A DNA stretch of 19,990 nucleotides from Lachnoclostridium sp. UBA1781 (GTDB lineage: Bacteria; Bacillota; Clostridia; Lachnospirales; Lachnospiraceae), in NCBI GenBank assembly GCA_002315495.1, contig DCGJ01000090.1, positions 1-19,990 of the forward strand, given 5' to 3'. A program made the translations under genes and the position numbers. Every line of letters begins with the position of its first letter. Position 1 is the stretch's first letter. The notes beneath the pieces were generated by a model. The model was not told where the DNA came from, did not search any database, and was given only the letters and a program-made list of their open reading frames with translations. Positions 14,781 through 19,990 of this stretch are shown in pieces.

Positions 14781-16586
14781 CTACATATTTTCAACCAGTT
14801 CTTCCGCTCTTGCCAGGATTTCTTCGAACTTCGTGAGTGCACGGTCCACCGGAGCAGGGGTGGAAAGGTCCACGCCGCCGTGAGCCAGAGCATCCATCGG
14901 ATCTACGGAGGAGCCGAGAGACAGGAATTCAAGATATTTCTTCACAGCTTCCTCGCCGTCGTTTCGAATCATTTCCGAAAGGGCAACGGCACTCGAATAG
15001 CCGGTAGCGTACTGGTATACATAGAAGCTTCTGTAAAAATGCGGGATACGGGACCACTCGTACTGAACCTCATCATCCCAAACCAGATCGTCTCCAAAAT
15101 ACTGAATCACCAGATCCTTATAGAGGGCATTTAAGCCTTCTGCGGAAAGCGCATCGCCGGATTCGATCTTGTCGTGAGCAAGCTTTTCGAATTCCGCAAA
15201 CATCGTCTGGCGATAAACGGTTCCCTTAAAGTTCTCCAGATACTGATTCAGAAGATATAACTCCGTCTTCGGATCAGGGTCTTTCGAGAGCAAGTTTTCA
15301 ATCAGAAGGTTCTCATTTACCGTGGAAGCCACCTCTGCGATGAACAGAGAATAGTCGTCGTACTGCGCCGGCTGATGCTCATGGGTGAGGTAGGTGTGCA
15401 TGCTGTGTCCCATCTCGTGGCACAGGGTGGACACGCTGTCTAAGGTGCCGGTGTAATTCATCAAAATGTGCGGCATATCCTTCTTCGTGCCGATGGAGTA
15501 AGCGCCGCTGCTCTTGCCCACGTTCGGATAGACATCCACCCAACGGGAAGCAAGGCCCTTCGTAACGGTATCCACATAATGCTGTCCGAGCGGTGCTACG
15601 GCCTCGAGGAGCATTTGCTTTGCTTCATCGTAAGAATAGTGAAGCGCGAGGTCGGCAACGAGCGGAGCGTATACATCATAATAGTGCAGGTCGGAAAGAC
15701 CGAGAATCTTCTTACGAAGAGTGACATAACGATGCATTGCCGGCATATGCTTGTGCACGGTCTCCACCAGGCTGTCATACACGCTCTCCGGGATGTTGTT
15801 CGGAGCGAGCGACATCGCACGGGAGGAGGAGTATTTTCTGAGGCGTGCCATCATGGCGTCCTCTTTTACGCGATACTGGTAGGTCGTCGCGAAGGTATTG
15901 TTAAACTGACGATAGCCCTTATAGTAGCTGCGAAATGCGGCTTCGCGGATGCGACGGTCCGGATTCATCTGAAGCTCAATGTAGTTGGAGCTGTTGACCG
16001 GAATTGCTTCGCCGCTTTCCGGGTCCTTAATATCGTCAAATGCGAGGTCAGCGTCCATAATCATCTCTGCCACCTCACCGGTTGCGCCGCTTACTTCGGC
16101 AAATGCGGCAACGACCGCCTCCTGCTCGGCAGTAAGGGTGTGCTCCTTCTCACGAATCAGGCTTTCCAAAATGTGCTTAAAGCCGGCAAGGCATGGCGCC
16201 TCCAGATAAGATTTCAGGGTTTCGTCGGAAAGTCCCAAAATCTCCGGCGTTGCAAATGCGTTGGCTCCCACAAAAACGGCGTACTTCGACATTGCCTTCG
16301 AGCTCATCACCTGTGCTGCCTCGGCACGGTTATCCTCTGATTTTCTCTGATATGCATAGGAATACAGGGTGCTGATTTTCTCGCCGATTGCGGTCTGTAA
16401 CTCAAAGAACTCCAGAAGTCGCTCTGCACTCTGTCCGAGTGTGCCCTGAAATGCAGCCAGCTTTTCATAGTCTGCATCCAGCGTTCCGAGCTCGGTTTCC
16501 CAAGCGGCGTCATCCGCATACACCGGGGTCAAATCCCACATATACTGCGGGTCCATGTCTTTTCTTTCTTTTAATGCTTCTGCCAT
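14781..16586 (-). CDS. pepF: Oligoendopeptidase F (M3B zinc metallopeptidase)
   Basis: Cytoplasmic zinc peptidase that cuts oligopeptides, 601 residues, the normal PepF length. The N-terminal helical domain is followed by the catalytic site: HEMGH at residues 390-394 (both His bind zinc, Glu391 is catalytic), with the third ligand Glu418 in FIAEVASTVNE 24 residues later. The tail YQYATGYSSAVALSE and the Pro-Met-Asp-Ala motif also fit. The start at 16586 is chosen because AAAGGAG lies six bases upstream, and a longer frame to 16631 has no such site. No signal peptide. A good promoter lies at 16665-16693 on the same strand. It is near the peptide importer operon but in its own unit, and would suit degradation of imported peptides. 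Codons are G/C-ending. Confidence 0.95.
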   Translation of the reverse strand: MAEALKERKDMDPQYMWDLTPVYADDAAWETELGTLDADYEKLAAFQGTLGQSAERLLEFFELQTAIGEKISTLYSYAYQRKSEDNRAEAAQVMSSKAMSKYAVFVGANAFATPEILGLSDETLKSYLEAPCLAGFKHILESLIREKEHTLTAEQEAVVAAFAEVSGATGEVAEMIMDADLAFDDIKDPESGEAIPVNSSNYIELQMNPDRRIREAAFRSYYKGYRQFNNTFATTYQYRVKEDAMMARLRKYSSSRAMSLAPNNIPESVYDSLVETVHKHMPAMHRYVTLRKKILGLSDLHYYDVYAPLVADLALHYSYDEAKQMLLEAVAPLGQHYVDTVTKGLASRWVDVYPNVGKSSGAYSIGTKKDMPHILMNYTGTLDSVSTLCHEMGHSMHTYLTHEHQPAQYDDYSLFIAEVASTVNENLLIENLLSKDPDPKTELYLLNQYLENFKGTVYRQTMFAEFEKLAHDKIESGDALSAEGLNALYKDLVIQYFGDDLVWDDEVQYEWSRIPHFYRSFYVYQYATGYSSAVALSEMIRNDGEEAVKKYLEFLSLGSSVDPMDALAHGGVDLSTPAPVDRALTKFEEILARAEELVENM

Positions 16587-16612
16587 AAACTTCTCCTTTT
16601 TCTCTATTCGTC

Positions 16613-16638
16613 CCGAAAAACGAACAGGCATTTTTCGG
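16613..16638 (-). other. Leader hairpin of pepF
   Basis: CCGAAAAA (16613-16620) and TTTTTCGG (16631-16638) form an eight-pair stem with a ten-base loop. It lies between the predicted pepF transcription start (about 16658) and its ribosome site. It may tune mRNA stability or bind a regulator. Confidence 0.4.
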
Positions 16639-16664
16639 CGATTACGATACCGAAATCAATATTC

Positions 16665-16693
16665 ATTATAGAAAGGTGAGAGACGTTCGTCAA
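16665..16693 (-). promoter_or_regulatory. Sigma-A-type promoter of pepF
   Basis: Read on the minus strand, TTGACG (16693-16688), a 17-base spacer and TATAAT (16670-16665). It gives a leader of about 70 bases before pepF. Confidence 0.7.
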
Positions 16694-16794
16694 ACAGAAA
16701 GAATAAGGAAAATGCGCGTCTCGCTGCAGGAAGGGAGAATTCTGTGAAAAGAATGACGGAATGGTTGCCAAACAGGGAAAAAAACGTGAAAAAC

Positions 16795-16809
16795 CCTTGA
16801 AAATCAAGG
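16795..16809. repeat. Short palindrome just upstream of the hup promoter
   Basis: CCTTGA (16795-16800), AAA, TCAAGG (16804-16809), ending seven bases before the -35 hexamer. It could be an operator or an activator site. The loop is small and no T-run follows. Together with the pepF promoter and leader and the hup promoter it accounts for most of the 333-base stretch between the two genes. The rest (about 16700-16790) shows nothing I recognise. Confidence 0.35.
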
Positions 16810-16816
16810 ATTTCTC

Positions 16817-16845
16817 TTGACATCGCTTTTGTATTTTATTATAGT
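16817..16845 (+). promoter_or_regulatory. Sigma-A-type promoter of hup
   Basis: TTGACA (16817-16822), a 17-base spacer and TATAGT (16840-16845). The predicted start near 16852 leaves a leader of about 68 bases. Close to consensus, as expected for an abundant protein. Confidence 0.75.
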
Positions 16846-16919
16846 CATATAGTAGCGTGCGTACAAAATAGTGCAAACGCGACTTTTTATCTATCACAAA
16901 TTCAGGAGGATGAATTAGT

Positions 16920-17195
16920 ATGAATAAGACTGAGTTGATCGCTGCTATTGCAGAGCAGGCTGGACTTACGAAGGACGCAGCTAAGAAGGCTGTTGACGCA
17001 TTTACCGCAGTTGTTACCGATGAGCTTGTTGCAGGCAATGAGGTTGCACTTGTTGGTTTCGGTACTTTCGCAGTATCCGAGAGAGGTGAGAGAACCGGAC
17101 GTAACCCTCTTACCAAGGAGACCATCACCATCGCTGCTTCCAAGCAGCCAAAGTTCAAGGCTGGTAAGGCTTTGAAGGATGCTGTTAACAAGTAA
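16920..17195 (+). CDS. hup: DNA-binding protein HU
   Basis: Nucleoid-associated protein of 91 residues that bends and compacts DNA as a dimer. Diagnostic features are the start MNKTELIAAIAEQAGL, the turn VGFGTFAVSERGERTGRNPL, and the C-terminal KPKF-like stretch (KQPKFKAGKALKDAV). The DNA-binding arm lies around residues 52-75. AGGAGGA (16904-16910) is well placed, and codons are those of a highly expressed gene (all 11 Lys codons are AAG, all 7 Glu codons are GAG). It is followed directly by a strong terminator and then rqcP, a pair of genes commonly adjacent in Firmicutes. Confidence 0.97.
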   Translation: MNKTELIAAIAEQAGLTKDAAKKAVDAFTAVVTDELVAGNEVALVGFGTFAVSERGERTGRNPLTKETITIAASKQPKFKAGKALKDAVNK

Positions 17196-17213
17196 TTCTT
17201 GAAGAGCATTAGG

Positions 17214-17244
17214 AAAAGCACCGAGGGCCCCTCGGTGCTTTTTT
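17214..17244 (+). terminator. Intrinsic terminator after hup
   Basis: GCACCGAGG (17218-17226) pairs with CCTCGGTGC (17230-17238) around GCC. An A-run and a T-run (17239-17244) flank the stem. It ends only 25 bases before rqcP, leaving no room for a full promoter in between, so rqcP depends on read-through or on a start inside hup. Confidence 0.9.
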
Positions 17245-17269
17245 ATCGGATTGAAAAAAGGGGATTGTT

Positions 17270-17509
17270 ATGAGATTAGACAAATATTTAAAGGTTTCCA
17301 GACTGATTAAACGAAGAACCGTTGCCAATGATGCCTGTGATGCAGGACGTGTCATGATCAATGATAAGGTAGTAAAGGCTTCTGCTGCTGTCAAAGTAGG
17401 AGATGTCATTACCATCAATTTTGGAAATAAAGACGTCAAGGTTGAAGTTCTGGATGTCCAGGAAACAGTACGTAAGGAACAGGCCAAAGAAATGTTCCGT
17501 TATCTATAG
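17270..17509 (+). CDS. rqcP: S4-domain RNA-binding protein RqcP (YabO-like)
   Basis: A 79-residue single S4 domain: MRLDKYLKVSRLIKRRTVAN, then the GRVMINDKVVKAS turn and a VGDVITI strand. It matches the RqcP/YabO family. RqcP binds the 50S subunit with RqcH and supports alanine tailing of stalled nascent chains in ribosome quality control. The location immediately after hup is the usual Firmicutes arrangement. AGGGGA lies upstream of the ATG. In many sporulating Clostridia yabP, yabQ and a DivIC-like gene follow, but here a SNF2 ATPase does. Codons use GAA for all four Glu and mix AAA/AAG, unlike hup. Hsp15-like heat-shock S4 protein is the close alternative, less likely by context. Confidence 0.88.
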   Translation: MRLDKYLKVSRLIKRRTVANDACDAGRVMINDKVVKASAAVKVGDVITINFGNKDVKVEVLDVQETVRKEQAKEMFRYL

Positions 17510-17583
17510 GATGAGTTCTTTTTCTTTCCCACAGCGCATAGTATATAACCAGTGTTACGTAGCTATGAAAACAGTGAAGGGCC

Positions 17584-17601
17584 TCGATTGTAAACAATCG
17601 A
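17584..17601 (+). other. Hairpin just upstream of the SNF2-family gene
   Basis: TCGATTG (17584-17590) and CAATCGA (17595-17601) form a seven-pair stem around TAAA. The overlapping CCTCG (17582-17586) can instead pair with CGAGG (17611-17615), which contains the Shine-Dalgarno sequence of the next gene. Two exclusive folds are therefore possible. Regulatory meaning is unproven. Confidence 0.4.
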
Positions 17602-17622
17602 CGCAAGGTGCGAGGAACGTGT

Positions 17623-19923
17623 ATGAACAAACCGGATAAAGCCGAACTGAGTAATGTCATCAGAGATTTGGAAAAAGCCTCTCAGGGGCTTGCTCGTTTA
17701 CATGAAGAAAAGAATAAATATGATACCAGTATTTATACTTCTTATGATGAGCTTGCCGGTGAAGCGGCAGTTTCTATTTTAGATGAAACAGATGTTGACG
17801 AACTGAACAAGGATAAAAGCGGAATCCGAACCCAGCTTCTAAAGGATAACGGAATTGAAAACCTGAGTCAGCTGGCAGACATGGATGCAAATGACCTTTC
17901 TGCCATTAACGGAATCGGCGCAGAAACGGCTGCAAAAATATTAGAAAAAAGTGAAGAGCTTCAGCAAAGTGCCAAAAAGTATGCAAAGGTAAAATTAAAT
18001 GCAGATGACAAGAGAAAAGCAATGCAGACTCTGTTATCCGATTTGGCATTTGTGATTGCCCAAAAGGATGTTTTTGACCGAAGCGAAGCTTTATATAAAC
18101 AGCATTATAAAAATATTTCCATGAATTTGCCTTTGGCAAAGAAAATGAAATCCACCTTTGGATGGCTTTTTGCGTCCAAGGGGAAAAAGGAAAGCCAGAT
18201 GGATGCCTTTGACAGATTGTCATCCATTGACAGCGCTTCTTTAAAAGAGGAAGTGGAGGCACTTTCCAAGTCCTATGACCAGATTAAAAGAGGTCAGATG
18301 GGAAGAAAGTACCTGACAGATTTTAGGGATAATGCAGCAACCTTCTATGCTATATTGGAGAGTATTGTCGGAAGCAGTGCAGACAGCGCACAGACCATGG
18401 GAGGTCTTCCGGAACAAATCGTCAGAAGTGTAGAAGCATTTCCTCTGGATTTATCTCTCATGAATTCAGTACTTCGTAACTATCAGGTATTCGGAACCAA
18501 ATATGTACTCCACCAAAGAAAAGTTCTTTTGGGAGATGAGATGGGACTGGGAAAAACCATGCAGGCCATTGCGTCCATTGCACATTTAAAGACGCAAGGA
18601 AAAACTCATTTTCTGGTTGTTTGTCCGGTAAGTGTCATGGTGAACTGGACCAGAGAGATTGAAAAGCATAGTCAGATGGAAGCTGTGATGATTCACGGTC
18701 ATGACCGTGATGAAGAGTATACCGACTGGCTGGAAAAGGGCGGTATAGCGATTACCACATTTGAGACTATTACCAGGCTGGACTTATCGGAATGGGTTAC
18801 GGTAGATATGCTTGTTGTGGATGAAGCACATTATGTGAAAAATCCAAAGGCAAATCGAACCGTTGCACTGAAATCAATCGCAGATATGGCGGACTATATC
18901 TGCTTTATGTCAGGTACTCCGCTTGAAAATAAAGTCGAAGAAATGAGCTTTCTGATTAGTATGTTAAATGCTGATATCGCCAGAGAGGTTCGAAATTTAA
19001 ATTCTTTGGAAGTGGCGAATGCATTCCGTCAAAAGGTAGCACCGGTTTACCTGCGACGTGTCAGAGAAGATGTCCTGACAGAACTTCCTGAAAAAATCGA
19101 AACCGAGCAATGGATTGTTTTGGGTGAAGAGGAAAAGAAAGCGTATAAACAGGCATTAAAAGACGGAAGCTATATGAAAATCAGAAGAGTGTCCTGGAAT
19201 ACACCGGATGTGAATGATTGCTCCAAAGCCAATCGTTTGTTAGAACTTTGCGAACAGGCCAGAGAAGAAGGCAGACGAGTGATTGTATTTTCATTCTTTT
19301 TGGATGTTATCAATCTGGTTCAGGATTTATTGGGAGAGAAATGCTACGGCCCAATCACAGGTGGTGTATCAGCACAAAAACGTCAGGAAATGATTGATGA
19401 TTTCTCGACTTCTGATCCGGGAAGTGTATTGCTGTGTCAAATCATTGCAGCCGGTACCGGACTGAATATTCAGTCGGCCAGTATGGTTATTATTTGTGAA
19501 CCACAGTGGAAACCGTCAACTGAAACGCAGGCTATTTCGAGAGCTTATCGTATGGGACAGACTCAGACGGTTATGGTGCACAGACTTCTGGCAGATGATA
19601 CGGTAGACGAACGTATCATGGAGGTGCTGAAAAATAAAACAGAGCTTTTTGAAGGCTTTGCAGATGAATCTGCTGCGAATGAAGCATCCAAGGAAATGGC
19701 AGAAGAGTTAGCTGCGGCTAATACGGACACGTTGCAAAATGCAGAGGCAGGAGAGAACCAGACCACGCAGCTTGATCAGAGACAGGATATTTCTGCAGCC
19801 AAGCAAAGTGCTTATATGAAGGAAATTATCAAATCAGAGCGCGAGCGTTATGGTGTTGACACAGAGCTCCCAACTGAGGATAATGAATTATCACAGGAAG
19901 AAATACAAATTCAGAATGCGTAA
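17623..19923 (+). CDS. SNF2-family DEAD/DEAH-box ATPase with helix-hairpin-helix motif
   Basis: A 766-residue double-stranded nucleic-acid translocase of the SNF2 group. Residues about 1-230 are a helical region containing a helix-hairpin-helix motif (about 79-112: NLSQLADM, then INGIGAETAAKIL), a typical non-specific DNA contact. The ATPase core has motif I GDEMGLGKT (304-312, Lys311), motif II DEAH (400-403), motif III SGTPLE, then the C-terminal lobe with IVFSFF, AAGTGLNIQSASMVI and motif VI QAISRAYRMGQ (from 636). The last 80 residues are acidic and Gln-rich. The start is ATG 17623 with GAGGAA seven bases upstream, preferred to GTG 17608. There is no partner methylase, nuclease or SWIM gene in view. 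Bacterial members include RapA-like and defence-associated proteins. The role here is unknown. It follows rqcP by 113 bases. Confidence 0.9.
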   Translation: MNKPDKAELSNVIRDLEKASQGLARLHEEKNKYDTSIYTSYDELAGEAAVSILDETDVDELNKDKSGIRTQLLKDNGIENLSQLADMDANDLSAINGIGAETAAKILEKSEELQQSAKKYAKVKLNADDKRKAMQTLLSDLAFVIAQKDVFDRSEALYKQHYKNISMNLPLAKKMKSTFGWLFASKGKKESQMDAFDRLSSIDSASLKEEVEALSKSYDQIKRGQMGRKYLTDFRDNAATFYAILESIVGSSADSAQTMGGLPEQIVRSVEAFPLDLSLMNSVLRNYQVFGTKYVLHQRKVLLGDEMGLGKTMQAIASIAHLKTQGKTHFLVVCPVSVMVNWTREIEKHSQMEAVMIHGHDRDEEYTDWLEKGGIAITTFETITRLDLSEWVTVDMLVVDEAHYVKNPKANRTVALKSIADMADYICFMSGTPLENKVEEMSFLISMLNADIAREVRNLNSLEVANAFRQKVAPVYLRRVREDVLTELPEKIETEQWIVLGEEEKKAYKQALKDGSYMKIRRVSWNTPDVNDCSKANRLLELCEQAREEGRRVIVFSFFLDVINLVQDLLGEKCYGPITGGVSAQKRQEMIDDFSTSDPGSVLLCQIIAAGTGLNIQSASMVIICEPQWKPSTETQAISRAYRMGQTQTVMVHRLLADDTVDERIMEVLKNKTELFEGFADESAANEASKEMAEELAAANTDTLQNAEAGENQTTQLDQRQDISAAKQSAYMKEIIKSERERYGVDTELPTEDNELSQEEIQIQNA

Positions 19924-19935
19924 TGTAAAGATGAA

Positions 19936-19964
19936 TTGAGACAATGCATAAGGGTATAGATAAT
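19936..19964 (+). promoter_or_regulatory. Possible promoter at the window end
   Basis: TTGAGA (19936-19941), a 17-base spacer and GATAAT (19959-19964), just after the SNF2 stop codon. It would drive a gene beyond the window. Neither hexamer is perfect. Confidence 0.4.
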
Positions 19965-19990
19965 CGAAAAAGCAATTTGGTAAATAGTCA

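Noticed and set aside
15468..16340. A 290-codon plus-strand open frame opposite pepF
   Set aside because: It is antisense to a clearly conserved M3B peptidase, has no ribosome site I trust and no recognisable protein features.

Overview
The window looks like a chromosomal stretch of a Gram-positive Clostridia-type bacterium, most likely a gut or rumen member of the Lachnospiraceae (Butyrivibrio/Roseburia-like). The reasons are lipoprotein signal peptides ending LAAC, an Ami-type (streptococcal-like) oligopeptide ABC transporter, a single small HU protein followed by rqcP, PepF of the M3B family, and strong AGGAGG ribosome binding sites. No rRNA, tRNA, CRISPR array, transposase or phage gene was seen. 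The genus assignment is inference.

Layout. 197-2275: a transmembrane methyl-accepting chemotaxis protein. 2276-2630: a non-coding stretch with two near-consensus promoters, a terminator-like hairpin and nested inverted repeats. 2631-10416: a five-gene oligopeptide importer operon, oppA-oppB-oppC-oppD-oppF (amiACDEF type), followed by a DUF3899-like small membrane protein (10480-10932) and a strong terminator. 11035-12822: a lipoprotein with a TTDAP-repeat linker and a DUF3298-like domain. 12951-14714: a Na/Pi-cotransporter-family protein with a PhoU-like tail. 14781-16586 (minus strand): oligoendopeptidase F, convergent with the previous gene across a bidirectional terminator. 16920-17195: HU. 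17270-17509: RqcP (S4 domain). 17623-19923: a SNF2-family ATPase with a helix-hairpin-helix motif.

How it fits together: the transporter imports oligopeptides, PepF can degrade them in the cytoplasm, and the chemoreceptor upstream might (speculatively) sense a related nutrient. HU and RqcP are housekeeping genes.

The most notable observations are these. (1) The peptide-binding lipoprotein appears circularly permuted: the segment that normally forms the C-terminal end of AmiA/OppA proteins sits right after the lipobox, and the protein stops where that segment would normally begin. (2) Codon usage changes abruptly inside oppD, at the conserved Walker B region (between 8729 and 8789). This indicates either real recombination or a chimeric assembly. 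A weaker change follows the HU terminator. (3) Both ATPases carry helical/coiled-coil insertions at the same site, very large (about 250 residues) in OppD. (4) A 16-base intergenic word is shared by two distant regions, one of them within a cluster of four hairpins. I saw no clear defence or biosynthetic system.
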